Positions 1 to 10,044 of a stretch of DNA of 64,000 nucleotides are shown here, in pieces. The position numbers and the translations under genes were made by a program. The stretch lies in contig CP070643.1 in NCBI GenBank assembly GCA_020354125.1, positions 3,922,612 to 3,986,611 on the forward strand, written 5' to 3'. The first letter of the stretch is position 1. Every line of letters starts with the position of its first letter. The DNA comes from Betaproteobacteria bacterium (GTDB lineage Bacteria; Pseudomonadota; Gammaproteobacteria; Burkholderiales; Eutrophovitaceae). Below the pieces are notes generated by a model. The model searched no databases, was not told the DNA's origin, and saw only the letters and a list, made by a program, of their open reading frames with translations.

Positions 1-49
1 GAAAAACCCCGCCGCAGAGACTGTGTAAATAGTCCGGGGCCTTTGAGAG

Positions 50-79
50 AATACCCGCAGTTCACTGCGGGTATTTTTT
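50..79 (+). terminator. Intrinsic-terminator-like hairpin directly before the transposase start
   Basis: AATACCCGCAG (50-60), loop TTCA, CTGCGGGTATT (65-75) forms a perfect 11-bp stem followed by a run of T to 79. The transposase ATG is at 81. Transcripts entering from outside should stop here, limiting transposase expression from impinging promoters. Confidence 0.7.
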
Positions 80-80
80 C

Positions 81-1487
81 ATGCACGTTCAAGGGCAAGA
101 CCGGTATCAGGCAACGCTGTTTCCAGAGCGGCTGGACGAACTGATTGGCGAGGACAACCCTGTACGGGTAATCGATGCGTTCGTGGACTCGCTGCAACTC
201 AAGGCACTGGGCTTTGCGCGTATTGAGGCTAATGCAACGGGCCGGCCGCCATACCACCCCGGTGATTTGCTCAAGCTCTACGTGTATGGGTATATGCACC
301 GCATACGCAGCTGCCGGGCTCTGGAACGTGAGTGCCACACGAACCTGGAGGTGCTGTGGCTGCTCAACCGACTGGCGCCCGATCACAAGACGATCGCCAA
401 CTTCCGGGTGGACAACCGGGTAGCGCTCACGCGCGTGTGCCGGGCGTTCGTGCAGTTTTGCCGCTCACAGTCGCTGTATGGCGGTGAGACCATCGCGATC
501 GACGGCAGCAAGTTCGGTGCGGACAACAACCGCGGCAAAGTCACGCGCAGGCAAGAGCTCAAACAGCAGCTGCAGCGGCTCGATACCCAGATCTCAAGCT
601 GGTTGGACGAGCTAGCCGACAATGACGACGATGACGAGCCACCCTCGGGCGGTGGCAACACGCGTGCGGCGCTACAGGCCCTGAAGGCCGAGCGTGCCAC
701 GCTCACCGAGCGCATCGAGGCGATGGATGAAGCCGGTGTGAATGCCCAACCGGACACCGACCCCGAGGCTCGGGTAATGCGCCATGGCCAGGTTGGCTAC
801 AACGTGCAAAGCACGGTGGACGGCAAGCATTGTCTGATCGTGGATGTGGACGTGGTGCAAAACGCCAATGACCAAGAGCAGTTGTACCGCATGGCACGGC
901 GCACCCAGCGCCAATTGCAAGAGCAGCGCATCACGGTGCTGGCCGATGCGGGCTACTCCAATGGTCAGTTGCTAAAGCGCTGCCAGGCGCACGGACTGAT
1001 TGCGTACGTACCGGTGAACCGCGCGATCAACAATCAGGGAGATGGCAAGCTGTTTGACAAGTCCGCGTTCACCTACCACGCCGAGGGGGACTATTACCAA
1101 TGCCCGGCCGGGCAGCGACTAGCGAAGAAGACCAAGTCCACGGCCAAACGCCTGTACTTGTACACCAACGCTGCTTGCCAAGACTGCCACGTGCGAGAGC
1201 ACTGCACCACGGCGGGGCAACGCTGGGTCACGCGCCACTTCGAGGAAGACGTGCTCGATGCGGTGGCTGATCGCACCGCGGCCAATCCACTGATGATGCA
1301 ACGGCGCAAGGGCATGGTGGAGCATCCCTTCGGCACGCTGAAACGACGAATGGACGGTGGGCGCTTCCTGCTACGAGGCTTGCAAAAGGTCAAAGCCGAG
1401 ATGGCATTGGCGGTGACCGCCTACAACCTGACCCGTGCTATCAACGTGCTGGGAACGAGGCAACTCTGCCAGGCACTGGCAGCTTGA
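81..1487 (+). CDS. IS1182-family-like transposase (DDE)
   Basis: This 468-residue transposase catalyses movement of the surrounding insertion sequence. The N-terminal part (about residues 1-110) resembles the DUF772-type domain of IS1182/IS5-like enzymes. Candidate catalytic acidic residues lie in IAIDGSKFG (about 139), VLADAGYSNG (about 290) and MVEHPFGTLKRRM (about 414). The charged segment at about residues 152-200 looks like a coiled coil. A CQDCHVREHC stretch near residue 370 could bind metal. The frame is intact and full length, so it may be active. ATG 81 comes straight after the U-tract of a hairpin and has no visible Shine-Dalgarno sequence, so translation is probably weak. Confidence 0.92.
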   Translation: MHVQGQDRYQATLFPERLDELIGEDNPVRVIDAFVDSLQLKALGFARIEANATGRPPYHPGDLLKLYVYGYMHRIRSCRALERECHTNLEVLWLLNRLAPDHKTIANFRVDNRVALTRVCRAFVQFCRSQSLYGGETIAIDGSKFGADNNRGKVTRRQELKQQLQRLDTQISSWLDELADNDDDDEPPSGGGNTRAALQALKAERATLTERIEAMDEAGVNAQPDTDPEARVMRHGQVGYNVQSTVDGKHCLIVDVDVVQNANDQEQLYRMARRTQRQLQEQRITVLADAGYSNGQLLKRCQAHGLIAYVPVNRAINNQGDGKLFDKSAFTYHAEGDYYQCPAGQRLAKKTKSTAKRLYLYTNAACQDCHVREHCTTAGQRWVTRHFEEDVLDAVADRTAANPLMMQRRKGMVEHPFGTLKRRMDGGRFLLRGLQKVKAEMALAVTAYNLTRAINVLGTRQLCQALAA

Positions 1488-1500
1488 GCCCAACGATAAC

Positions 1501-1535
1501 GAGGCCACCTCAAATGAGATGGCCTCTCAGTTTTT
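1501..1535 (+). terminator. Terminator-like hairpin downstream of the transposase
   Basis: GAGGCCA (1501-1507) pairs with TGGCCTC (1520-1526), with an inner CTC/GAG extension. A TTTTT run at 1531-1535 forms the start of the right inverted repeat. It lies 14 nt after the transposase stop. Confidence 0.55.
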
Positions 1536-1691
1536 ACACGGCCTCTGCGGCGGGGTTTTTCTTTGGCAGGTTTTTCATTTAGGTGGCAAGACGCCGCATC
1601 ATCAAATGCGCTAGCCTGCCAATTGTCGAAACGACCAGCCGAGCGAACCAGTAGGCTGCGAGGCTGAAAACCAAATCGCGTTTCATCAAGA

Positions 1692-3557
1692 ATGGAAATC
1701 GAGTTGATCGAGATCAGGGAGTTTCTCGCCGCGCATCATCCATTTGATGCGCTGCCGGCTGATGTCCTTGATCGCTTGCCAAAGAAGCTTACGGTGCGCT
1801 ATTTGCGGCGCGGTACTTCGGTGCCGCCAGCGGATGCCGGTAGTCGCGATCTGTACATTGTTCGTCAAGGCGCGGTTGAGACGCGTGACCAGCGCGGAGA
1901 GCTGATCGATAAACTTGGCGAAGGTGATGTGCTAACGGCCGCATGCACCCGCAGTCGCGACGACGCGGCGATGACCAGTGTCACGGTTGAGGACACCCTG
2001 GTCTATCTTCTGCCCTGTGAACAACTCGACGGATTGCGCAGCGCTTATCCCGATTTCGCCAGGCACTTCGACGCGACACTGACTGAGCGCCTCGAGAAGG
2101 CCATCGAGGTATTACAGCAAATGCCGCAGCGCGGTTCAGGATTGCTGACCGTCGCTGTCGGTAGCCTGGTTAAACGGCCTGCAGTATTCGTCGGCCCGCA
2201 AGCGAGCATCCGTGAGGCGGCACAGCGCATGAGCAATGAGCGCGTCTCGTCGCTGCTGGTGATGCAGGGCGACGAACTGCTGGGAATGGTCACAGATCGC
2301 GATCTGCGCAACCGCTGTATTGCGGCCGACGTTGCTATCAGCCGACCAGTTACCGAGATCATGACAACGCAGGTTTATACCATCAGTTCCGAGTTGGCCG
2401 GCTTCGAAGCGTTGATGCAGATGACCCGACTCAATGTGCATCATTTGCCGGTCGTCGATGGACGGCGCGTGGCCGGAATGGTGTCGACCACGGATCTGAT
2501 CCGTCACGAAAGTGCCAACGCCGTCTACCTCGCTGGTGATGTCAGCAAAGCCGACTCGGTGGAGGTGTTGGTCGAAATCAGTCGCCAGCTACCGGAAATG
2601 CAGATCCAGCTTGCGCTGGCCGGTGCCAGTGCGCGCCACGTTGGCGACGCGGTATCGACCGTCAACGACGCCATCACCCAACGCCTGCTGCGTCTGGCTG
2701 AGGCGCAGCTCGGCGCACCACCCGTCGCATATGCCTGGGTCACTGGCGGCTCGCATGCGCGCCGCGAACAGACATCACATTCTGATCAGGACAATGCGCT
2801 GATCATCTCCGACGATTTCACGACCGAGCATGAGAGTTACTTCGAGTCGCTGGCGCGCTTTGTCAACGATGGTCTCAACGCCTGCGGTTTCGTCTACTGT
2901 CCCGGCGACGTGATGGCCAGCAACTCGCAGTGGCGTCAGCCGCGAGCGGCCTGGCGGCGCTATTTTGATACCTGGATCAACGAGCCGGAACCGATGGCGC
3001 TTATGCTGTCGAGCGTGTTCTTTGACCTGCGCGTGGTACACGGCGACGCGTCGTTGCTGGAGAGCTTGCAGCAAGAAAATCTGGAGAAAACCCGTGCCAA
3101 CGGGATCTTCCTTGCCTACATGGTGGCTAACGCGCTCACGCATCGCCCGCCCCTTGGCTTCTTCCGGAACATCGTGCTCATCCATGGCGGTGAGCATGAC
3201 AAGACGTTCGATATCAAGCTGCGCGGCGTTGTGCCAGTGGTCGATCTCGCGCGTGTTTACAGCCTTGCCGAAGGCCTGGAGGAGGTCAACACACTGGACA
3301 GGTTGCGCGCTGCGGCGGGAACCAAAGCGCTGAGTGCCGAGGGCGCTCGTAACCTGGAGGACGCCTACGACTTCATCGCGACACTTCGTGTCCAGCATCA
3401 GGCGCGCCAACTGCGTGCCGGTGAGAAAGCCGATAACTTTATTGCGTCCAGCGAAATCTCGGGGCTGGAGCGACGCCATTTGAAGGATGCTTTCCGAATG
3501 ATCGCGACCATGCAACAAGCCATTGAGCAGCGTTATCAGTCGAGCAGGCTGCGTTAG
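1692..3557 (+). CDS. Cyclic-nucleotide-binding/CBS/DUF294 nucleotidyltransferase-like signalling protein
   Basis: This is a 621-residue soluble protein with a familiar bacterial architecture. A cNMP-binding-like beta-roll covers about residues 15-125. A CBS pair follows at about 150-280 (VKRPAVFVGPQASIREAA; MVTDRDLRNR; MVSTTDLIRH). A GlnD-like nucleotidyltransferase domain spans about 300-440, with GGSHARREQTSHSDQDNAL carrying the Gly-Ser and Asp-x-Asp type metal-site pattern. A DUF294 C-terminal helical domain completes it. Family knowledge suggests nucleotide or adenylate sensing coupled to a nucleotidyl-transfer reaction; the substrate is unknown. Its stop codon is directly followed by the DnaQ-like exonuclease frame, a pairing seen in other gammaproteobacteria, so the two are probably co-transcribed. 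Confidence 0.88.
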   Translation: MEIELIEIREFLAAHHPFDALPADVLDRLPKKLTVRYLRRGTSVPPADAGSRDLYIVRQGAVETRDQRGELIDKLGEGDVLTAACTRSRDDAAMTSVTVEDTLVYLLPCEQLDGLRSAYPDFARHFDATLTERLEKAIEVLQQMPQRGSGLLTVAVGSLVKRPAVFVGPQASIREAAQRMSNERVSSLLVMQGDELLGMVTDRDLRNRCIAADVAISRPVTEIMTTQVYTISSELAGFEALMQMTRLNVHHLPVVDGRRVAGMVSTTDLIRHESANAVYLAGDVSKADSVEVLVEISRQLPEMQIQLALAGASARHVGDAVSTVNDAITQRLLRLAEAQLGAPPVAYAWVTGGSHARREQTSHSDQDNALIISDDFTTEHESYFESLARFVNDGLNACGFVYCPGDVMASNSQWRQPRAAWRRYFDTWINEPEPMALMLSSVFFDLRVVHGDASLLESLQQENLEKTRANGIFLAYMVANALTHRPPLGFFRNIVLIHGGEHDKTFDIKLRGVVPVVDLARVYSLAEGLEEVNTLDRLRAAAGTKALSAEGARNLEDAYDFIATLRVQHQARQLRAGEKADNFIASSEISGLERRHLKDAFRMIATMQQAIEQRYQSSRLR

Positions 3558-3566
3558 TTGTTGCGC

Positions 3567-4259
3567 ATGTGGCGACGGATTCTCCCGCTTGACTATCGCC
3601 GCCGGAAGTTGCTGCGCGGCGCTCCGGCCGGGCCGTTACGCGATTATCTGGCGACACCGTTTGCCGACCGCGGTGCGGACTACCGGGATATCGAGTTTGT
3701 TGCACTGGATCTCGAAACGACCGGGCTTGACCCCGCTCACCATTCGATCTTGAGTGTCGGAATGGTCTCGCTGATTTCGCGGCGGATCGACCTGTCCACT
3801 GCGCAGCATCTCTTAGTCAAGCCGGAGCACGCAATTCCCGAGGGCTCTGCTGTTATTCACCGAATTACCGACGATGCGGCTGCGCATGGCGACGCGCTTG
3901 CCAACGTCATGCCGCGAGTACTTGCCCGTCTCTGCGGGCGGGTGATGCTTGTTCATCACGCGGAAATCGAGCGCCGGTTTCTCAACGCCGCTTGCCGACA
4001 GCTTTACGGCACCGGCTTCCTGGTTCCGGTGGCTGACACTGAGACCCTGATACGGCGCTGGTTGGAGCGGCGCGACCAGCCGCTTGCCGGTCGCGAACTT
4101 CGTTTGCATGCGCTGAGGGCGCGCTACGGGCTGCCACGCTACACCGCGCACAACGCACTCACGGATGCGTTGGCAACCGCTGAGTTGTTTTGTGCCTTTG
4201 TCGCAAATGCCAATCTCGAATCCAAGCTGCCGTTGAAGCGCTTCCTCGAACAGCAGTAG
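3567..4259 (+). CDS. DnaQ-like DEDDh 3'-5' exonuclease
   Basis: A 230-residue exonuclease of the DNA polymerase III epsilon type. Motif ExoI is DLETTGLDP (about residue 49), followed by HRITDD, the central VHHAEIERRFL, and HNALTDALATAELF, which supplies the DEDDh His/Asp pair. The open frame extends upstream through TTG codons at 3558 and 3561, but ATG 3567 is preferred. It sits immediately downstream of the CBS/DUF294 gene, probably in one operon. It lacks the C-terminal polymerase-binding tail of replicative DnaQ, so a repair or nucleotide-turnover role is more likely than replication proofreading. The specific substrate cannot be read from sequence. Confidence 0.87.
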   Translation: MWRRILPLDYRRRKLLRGAPAGPLRDYLATPFADRGADYRDIEFVALDLETTGLDPAHHSILSVGMVSLISRRIDLSTAQHLLVKPEHAIPEGSAVIHRITDDAAAHGDALANVMPRVLARLCGRVMLVHHAEIERRFLNAACRQLYGTGFLVPVADTETLIRRWLERRDQPLAGRELRLHALRARYGLPRYTAHNALTDALATAELFCAFVANANLESKLPLKRFLEQQ

Positions 4260-4288
4260 GCGAGGAAAATCATGCAAGCATCGGACGT

Positions 4289-4317
4289 TTGGTGGGCACG
4301 GCTTTTCTACGTATAAT
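4289..4317 (+). promoter_or_regulatory. Sigma-70 promoter upstream of the tRNA-Phe locus
   Basis: TTGGTG (4289-4294), a 17-nt spacer, then a perfect TATAAT (4312-4317). The predicted start near 4323 lies about 160 nt before the truncated tRNA copy and about 375 nt before the intact tRNA. Confidence 0.6.
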
Positions 4318-4357
4318 TCGCCGCTTTGCGACGAACGGTCATCTTGTGCCGAAGTCA

Positions 4358-4383
4358 AAATACGCCATGTGAATGGCGTATTT
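4358..4383 (+). terminator. Perfect 11-bp hairpin in the tRNA leader
   Basis: AAATACGCCAT (4358-4368), loop GTGA, ATGGCGTATTT (4373-4383). The A-rich 5' and T-rich 3' flanks resemble a weak bidirectional intrinsic terminator. It falls between the promoter at 4289 and the tRNA sequences, so it could also be an attenuator or processing signal. Confidence 0.4.
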
Positions 4384-4390
4384 CAGTGAA

Positions 4391-4775
<385 letters not shown>

Positions 4776-4927
4776 CCTTCCGGAATTCTCCGCGGGGTTG
4801 GCGACCCGTAATCGATGCAGCAACTAATCGGCTGTGCCAACTAGTTGAGCGCTCCGACTCACCGCAGGGATGCCTGGCTGTTAACCAGACGTAGTCCCGA
4901 AGAGAGATAGGCTGGTGTGGCGTACGA

Positions 4928-5944
4928 TCACGGGAGCGTTACGGAGGCAACGTCGGTTGCCTGTGGCATTTGTTCACTGGTAGCTTCATTGATGCGCCAT
5001 GCCACGCGCAATGCTTGCAGCGCGTCCCAGCCGGTGACCAGGAGCTCCTGTTCTCCTTTTACGACGTCGACGAAGTGCTGCAGCTCAGCCATGAGGGGCT
5101 CGGTGCTGCGTACCAAAACGCGTTCCATCGCGTAGTCGAAAACGGTACCTCCGGGCTCCGGACTCAGTAAGCGCGGCGGGGCAAGATCGGGACCCCGATA
5201 GATCGCTAACTCCTGGCGGCCGTAATCGAGGTGGATGTGGCCGATGTCCGTCGTTGCTGTTAGCTCGCGGATACGGTTCTGGGTGATACGGCTAGCCGTC
5301 AAGGTGGCCAGAATGCCATTGCAGAAAGATAGGGTCGCTACAACGTGATCCGTGCCTTCCGAGCCGAGGATGTTGATCCCATGAGCGGAAACATCGCTTA
5401 CCGGATTCGCAACGAGGCTCAGGACAACGTCGAGATCATGGACCATGAGGTCGGTCACGACGTCCATGTCGTTGATCCGCGCGCTTGCCCAGCTCATGCG
5501 GCGGACGTCCATTGCGTAGATTCTGTGGCCCCCGTTCATGATTTCGGACAGTCGCCTGACCGCCGGATTGAAACGTTCTACATGCCCGACCAGCAGTCTC
5601 GCTCCCGATTTCTCGGCGGTGGAGATCAGGGCAAGGCAATCCGCCTCGGTGGTGGCCAGAGGCTTTTCGACGAGACAGTGGATGCCGTTGTCGAGCAGGA
5701 AAGCTGCAATCTCGGCATGCACGCACGACGGCGCAGCCACGCTGACGGCATCAACAATGCCGACGAGGTCTTCTATCCCGGCGAAGACTCTGCAACGGTA
5801 TTTCTCGGCCGCCGCCTTTGCCCTTTCCTCGACCGGTTCCACAAGTCCGACAAGCTCAACGTTCTTCAGCATGGCGTAGATACGAAGGTGGTTCTGGCCC
5901 ATGGAGCCGGCACCGACCACTGCGACCCGTATGGCAGCACTCAT
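4928..5944 (-). CDS. Gfo/Idh/MocA-family sugar oxidoreductase
   Basis: A 338-residue NAD(P)-dependent dehydrogenase. The Rossmann loop VAVVGAGSMGQNHLR is at residues 7-21 and the family signature VEKPLATT is near residue 93. The C-terminal alpha/beta domain is typical in length. The family oxidises or reduces sugars and sugar nucleotides. The partner directly upstream is a DegT-type aminotransferase overlapping by 4 nt, so the pair most likely makes an amino sugar by 3-keto formation and transamination, as WlbA/WbpB with WbpE do for UDP-diacetamido sugars. That specific pathway is an inference; no acetyltransferase or glycosyltransferase lies beside them in the window. Confidence 0.85.
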   Translation of the reverse strand: MSAAIRVAVVGAGSMGQNHLRIYAMLKNVELVGLVEPVEERAKAAAEKYRCRVFAGIEDLVGIVDAVSVAAPSCVHAEIAAFLLDNGIHCLVEKPLATTEADCLALISTAEKSGARLLVGHVERFNPAVRRLSEIMNGGHRIYAMDVRRMSWASARINDMDVVTDLMVHDLDVVLSLVANPVSDVSAHGINILGSEGTDHVVATLSFCNGILATLTASRITQNRIRELTATTDIGHIHLDYGRQELAIYRGPDLAPPRLLSPEPGGTVFDYAMERVLVRSTEPLMAELQHFVDVVKGEQELLVTGWDALQALRVAWRINEATSEQMPQATDVASVTLP

Positions 5945-7101
5945 TTCGCACCTCTCGCTGCGATGCGGAATGCCTTGACGATCACATCCTGGGTTTCCTC
6001 ACTCAAGTATGGATGCATGGGCAAGCTGAGAACCTGACCGGCCATCGCCTCGGTGACCGGCAGGCCTTTGGTGGACACCGGAAAGGCGCGGTAAGCCTCT
6101 TGCCTATGGATCGGTATGCGGTAATAGACAGCTGTTGGCACACCCGCCTCTTTCAGCCGTTCAGCAATGGTATCCCGGTCGTGATCGCGCATAACCAGCG
6201 TGTACTGTGCCCAAACCGATGTCACCTGATCAGCCAAGTGCGGCACAGATACCAGATCCCCGAGTTCCGCGCAGTACCGCTCCGAGACGCGCTGTCGGAG
6301 TCGTATCTCTTCGTCGAATATCGATAGCTTCTCTATCAGCACTGCAGCCTGGATCGTGTCCATTCGCCCGTTCAGGCCGGTTCGTACATGATCATAACGG
6401 TGTTCCCCGGCGCCGTGCATTCGAATCGACCGCAGAACCGAAGCCATGTCATCGTCGTCGGTGAACAGGGCGCCTCCATCACCGTATACTCCCAGTGGCT
6501 TGGCCGGAAAGAAGCTGGTGGCGGTAATGTCGCCTAGGGTGCCGACGCGCTTGCCGTTGAGGCTGGCGCCGAAGCTTTGCGCCGCATCGGCCAGAATGAA
6601 CAGACCAAAGCGGGTGGCAACGTCCCGAACCGCCGGGTAATCGGCCGGCTGGCCGAACAGGTCGACGGAAATGATCCCGGCAGGGCGGAGCCCATGCCGA
6701 TTGGCGGTATCGATCGCTTCCTCGAGGCAGTTGGGGTCTATGTTGAAGGTGCCCTCCTGTATGTCCACGAACACCGGCGTGGCTCCGAGAAGGGCACAAG
6801 CCTCAGCGGGGGCAACAAAGCTGAAAGAGGGTACAAACACCGCGTCACCCGCGGTCACCCCAAATGCCCTCAGTGCCATAAACAGGGCCTGGGTTCCGCT
6901 GCCGCAAGTGACGACGTGTCGAGCGCCGCAGAACGATGCGAGGCGTTTCTCGCATTCTGCGACTTCTGGCCCCATAATGAACTGGCCGTGCGCCATGACC
7001 CGCGATATGGCCTCGTCGATTCGGCTTCCGAGCCTGCGACGCTGAGCCTGTAGGTCAATGAAGGCAATGCGGGTGGTATCTTCCAGTGCCAGCCTGTCCA
7101 T
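5941..7101 (-). CDS. DegT/DnrJ/EryC1/StrS-family sugar aminotransferase
   Basis: A 386-residue PLP-dependent aminotransferase acting on keto sugar nucleotides. Recognisable blocks are FIDLQAQRRRL near the start, CGSGTQALFMAL for cofactor phosphate binding, ILADAAQSFGA with the PLP-ring Asp, and TSFFPAKPLGVYGDGG with the Schiff-base Lys. ATG 7101 was chosen over the longer frame to 7200 because AAAGGGGAG stands a few nt upstream and the family normally begins near IDLQAQ. It is the first gene of a two-gene unit with the Gfo/Idh/MocA dehydrogenase. Confidence 0.88.
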   Translation of the reverse strand: MDRLALEDTTRIAFIDLQAQRRRLGSRIDEAISRVMAHGQFIMGPEVAECEKRLASFCGARHVVTCGSGTQALFMALRAFGVTAGDAVFVPSFSFVAPAEACALLGATPVFVDIQEGTFNIDPNCLEEAIDTANRHGLRPAGIISVDLFGQPADYPAVRDVATRFGLFILADAAQSFGASLNGKRVGTLGDITATSFFPAKPLGVYGDGGALFTDDDDMASVLRSIRMHGAGEHRYDHVRTGLNGRMDTIQAAVLIEKLSIFDEEIRLRQRVSERYCAELGDLVSVPHLADQVTSVWAQYTLVMRDHDRDTIAERLKEAGVPTAVYYRIPIHRQEAYRAFPVSTKGLPVTEAMAGQVLSLPMHPYLSEETQDVIVKAFRIAARGAK

Positions 7102-7650
7102 CAGGGCTCCCCTTTGCCGGCTCGGCCCTCTAAACGCGCAACCGGCCGTATCGTGTTGCCTCGCTTCAAGACGACCAATTGTTTTCCAGGGCGTTGCCAA
7201 TGTTGGTCACTTTACCAGCAACCACGTGTTTGGCGTTATAGGGATCGCGCCGCGCAAGCGCCCTCTGCATCGCCGCGTGAGGGGCAGGATAAACCCGGTA
7301 AGCAGCCGATGCGGGGTAGGCCAACTCCGCGCTGTTGATTGCCGTGTTGACCCTTGGCAACCCGGTTTCGGTCGGGGTGTTATCCGGCTCAGGCCAATAC
7401 CCTGTGCCGACCTGCTGGTAACGTAAACCGACGCTGTCCACTGACTTGTGTGCCACGAACGAGATTATCGATCGGTATGCAAAATCACTCAACGCCTAGT
7501 TTCCTCGCGGGCGATAAACAGCTGCCCACTGCTGCGAAAACGGCTTTCGGTCGCGATTACGAAACCTGCCAGTCGGCTTGGCTTTGTGGCGGCCTTGTCA
7601 GATGCTATTTTGGCTCCTCGCGCGGGCCCGTTTTACGGCGATTTCTGACC
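7102..7650. other. Intergenic region without a convincing gene
   Basis: The space between the minus-strand aminotransferase and hemA. A 108-codon minus-strand frame (7166-7492, TTG start, GAGGAA about 9 nt upstream) has no motif I recognise; it could be a hypothetical protein or a decayed gene. It ends inside the upstream extension of the aminotransferase frame. No transposon ends or tRNA are visible. Confidence 0.4.
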
Positions 7651-7656
7651 TATAAT
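7651..7656 (+). promoter_or_regulatory. Candidate -10 element of the hemA promoter
   Basis: A perfect TATAAT lies just ahead of hemA. The corresponding -35 region (about 7628-7634, CCGTTTT) is weak. The predicted transcription start near 7663 leaves only about 30 nt of leader before TTG 7694. Confidence 0.45.
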
Positions 7657-7693
7657 TACGTACTTGCATACAGCCACCGCATTTTCTAGTCCC

Positions 7694-8956
7694 TTGTCGA
7701 TAGCGCAGCTTTTTGCCTTCGGGATCAACCACAACACGGCGCCGCTCGACGTGCGTGAGCAGGTGTCGTTTGAACCTGCCCGCCTCGACGAGGCGCTACG
7801 CGACCTGGTCAACCATGAACCGGTTCGTGAAGCGGCTATCGTTTCTACCTGCAACCGTACCGAGATCTACTGCAGCACCAGTGAGCCGCGTCGCGCGATA
7901 GACTGGCTGGCGCGCTTTCATCATCTCGACGCGGACAAGCTCGAACCGTTTATCTACCGCCTTCCTGAGTCGCGTGCCGTCGATCACGCTTTCCGTGTTG
8001 CCAGCGGCCTGGACTCCATGGTGCTGGGAGAACCGCAAATTCTCGGCCAGATGAAGGACGCGGTTCGCAGTGCCGAGAAAGCGGGCACGCTCGGCAGTGT
8101 TCTGCACAAGCTGTTTCAGTCCAGTTTCTCGGTTGCCAAGGATGTGCGCACCCGAACCGACATCGGTTCGAACTCAATCTCAATGGCCGCGGCGGCAGTA
8201 CGACTGGCCGAGCGGATCTTTCCGTCGATCGGCAATCAGAAGGTGCTGTTTATTGGCGCTGGCGAAATGATCGAACTATGTGCCACGCACTTTGCCGCGA
8301 AGGACCCGCGCGCCATCAGTTTTGCCAATCGCACTACAGAACGGGCGGCAGAACTGGCGGAACATTTCGGCGCCGAAACCATCGCGCTCAACGACATGCC
8401 CGATCAGCTGCCGTTATTTGATATCGTTATTTCCTGTACCGCGAGTCCGCTGCCGATTCTGGGCAAAGGCATGATTGAGCGTAGCGTGAAGATGCGTCGG
8501 CACCGCCCGGTGTTGATGATCGATCTCGCCGTGCCGCGCGACATTGAGGCCGAGGCTGCCGATCTCGACGATGTGTTTCTGTATACCGTCGATGATCTTG
8601 GCAAGATCGTGCAGGAAGGCATGGATGCGCGCGTCGCGGCTGTCGAGCAGGCGGAGGCGATAATTCTTGCCGGTGTCAGTACCTTCATGCATTGGCTGGA
8701 ATCAAGGGAGGTTGTCCCGACGATACGCGCGCTAAGGGAGCAGACCGAGCGCACACGCCGCCACGAAATCGAGCGTGCCATTGCCGCAGTCGAGCGCGGT
8801 GATGATCCTAAGCAGGTCCTGGAGAAGCTCTCGCGTGCTCTGACAAATAAGTTCCTGCATGCGCCAACCAGCACACTCAAGCAGGTCGATGCGAACGAAC
8901 GAACGCAGTTGCTTAACGCACTGGCGCGCCTGCACGGCCTCGACACCGAGGAATGA
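7694..8956 (+). CDS. hemA: Glutamyl-tRNA reductase
   Basis: It reduces glutamyl-tRNA(Glu) to glutamate-1-semialdehyde, the first committed step of C5-pathway tetrapyrrole synthesis. The N-terminal catalytic domain has [15 protein letters not shown] and [12 protein letters not shown] with the nucleophilic Cys. [18 protein letters not shown] follows, then the NADPH domain ([17 protein letters not shown]) and a C-terminal helical dimerisation domain. No ATG is available; TTG 7694 gives the usual short lead before GINHNTAP, while TTG 7664 would add 10 residues. No clear ribosome-binding site is seen for either. It overlaps prfA by 4 nt (ATGA). Other haem genes lie at 24868-29293. Confidence 0.93.
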   Translation: MSIAQLFAFGINHNTAPLDVREQVSFEPARLDEALRDLVNHEPVREAAIVSTCNRTEIYCSTSEPRRAIDWLARFHHLDADKLEPFIYRLPESRAVDHAFRVASGLDSMVLGEPQILGQMKDAVRSAEKAGTLGSVLHKLFQSSFSVAKDVRTRTDIGSNSISMAAAAVRLAERIFPSIGNQKVLFIGAGEMIELCATHFAAKDPRAISFANRTTERAAELAEHFGAETIALNDMPDQLPLFDIVISCTASPLPILGKGMIERSVKMRRHRPVLMIDLAVPRDIEAEAADLDDVFLYTVDDLGKIVQEGMDARVAAVEQAEAIILAGVSTFMHWLESREVVPTIRALREQTERTRRHEIERAIAAVERGDDPKQVLEKLSRALTNKFLHAPTSTLKQVDANERTQLLNALARLHGLDTEE

Positions 8957-10044
8957 AACCGTCGATTGAGTCCAAGCTGGCTCAGTTGTCGGCCAGGCTT
9001 GAAGAACTCAATGCGTTGCTGAGCTCCGAGGACGCCACTCGCGACATGGACAGTTATCGTCAGCTGACCAAAGAGCACGCCGACATTACACCGGTGGTTG
9101 AACTTTACCAGCAGTACCTGAAGTGCGAGCAAGACATCGAGTCGGCGCTCGAACTGGCAGGCGATCCCGAAATGAAGGAACTGGCCGAAGCAGAGATTGC
9201 TGTCGGCCGTGAAAACTTACAGGAACTGGAAACACAGTTGCAGAGGCACTTGCTGCCGAAGGATCCAAACGACGAGAAGAACATCTTCCTGGAGATTCGT
9301 GCCGGTACCGGAGGAGACGAGTCAGCATTGTTTGCCGGTGACCTGTTCAGAATGTACAGCCGTTTCGCCGAGCGTCAGCGATGGGATGTTGATGTCGTTT
9401 CACAGAGCCTGTCGGAGCTGGGCGGATACAAGGAGATCATCGCCAAGATCACCGGCAGCGGCGCCTATTCGAAACTGAAGTTCGAATCCGGTGGCCACCG
9501 TGTGCAACGGGTGCCGGAAACCGAAGCACAGGGCCGCATACATACCAGCGCCTGTACGGTGGCGATCATGCCGGAAGCAGACGCTGTCGAGGATGTCGAG
9601 CTTAATCCCGCAGACTTGCGCATCGATACGTTTCGCGCGTCCGGGGCCGGTGGTCAGCATGTCAACAAGACCGACTCGGCGGTGCGCGTTACGCACTTGC
9701 CGAGCGGTATTGTCGTGGAGTGTCAGGACGATCGCTCGCAGCATAAAAACAAAGCGCAAGCTCTGTCGATACTGGCGGCACGTATCAAGGACCGTCAGAT
9801 CCGAGAGCAACAGGCTGAGGAAGCGGCGACCAGAAAAACGATGATTGGTAGCGGCGACCGGTCCGAGCGCATCCGCACCTACAACTTCCCACAAGGCCGG
9901 GTCACTGACCATCGCATCAACTTGACGCTGTACAAGCTGCCACAGGTCATGGAAGGCGATCTCGATGAACTGATCGAGGCACTGGTTGGTGAGCATCAGG
10001 CAGAGCAGCTTGCCTCGCTGGCGGAAGAAGCAGCACTTTCATGA
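8953..10044 (+). CDS. prfA: Peptide chain release factor 1
   Basis: A 363-residue class I release factor that reads UAA/UAG and triggers peptidyl-tRNA hydrolysis. The stop-recognition loop contains P-E-T ([16 protein letters not shown]) in place of the more usual P-A-T. The catalytic GGQ lies in [20 protein letters not shown] near residue 233. Length is normal. The start overlaps hemA (ATGA) and the end overlaps prmC (ATGA), so hemA-prfA-prmC is a translationally coupled operon. The downstream methyltransferase modifies the Gln of GGQ. Confidence 0.97.
   Translation: MKPSIESKLAQLSARLEELNALLSSEDATRDMDSYRQLTKEHADITPVVELYQQYLKCEQDIESALELAGDPEMKELAEAEIAVGRENLQELETQLQRHLLPKDPNDEKNIFLEIRAGTGGDESALFAGDLFRMYSRFAERQRWDVDVVSQSLSELGGYKEIIAKITGSGAYSKLKFESGGHRVQRVPETEAQGRIHTSACTVAIMPEADAVEDVELNPADLRIDTFRASGAGGQHVNKTDSAVRVTHLPSGIVVECQDDRSQHKNKAQALSILAARIKDRQIREQQAEEAATRKTMIGSGDRSERIRTYNFPQGRVTDHRINLTLYKLPQVMEGDLDELIEALVGEHQAEQLASLAEEAALS

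Larger units (their letters stand above)
1..1561 (+). mobile_element. Complete IS1182-family-like insertion sequence
   Basis: A single transposase gene lies between terminal inverted repeats. The left repeat (1-31) and the reverse complement of the right repeat (1531-1561) agree at 28 of 31 positions, and both begin GAAAAACCCCGCCGCAGAG. The window starts exactly at the left tip, so a target-site duplication cannot be tested. A hairpin-plus-T-run lies just inside each end (50-79 and 1501-1535), which would insulate the transposase from outside transcription. Family assignment rests on the transposase type and the roughly 1.6-kb length. Confidence 0.9.

Noticed and set aside
2775-3518. 247-codon open frame on the minus strand
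   Set aside because: Antisense to the CBS/DUF294 gene, with no family features.
7166-7492. 108-codon minus-strand ORF as a real gene
   Set aside because: No recognised domain, TTG start with distant ribosome-binding site; kept only as a remark in the intergenic entry.
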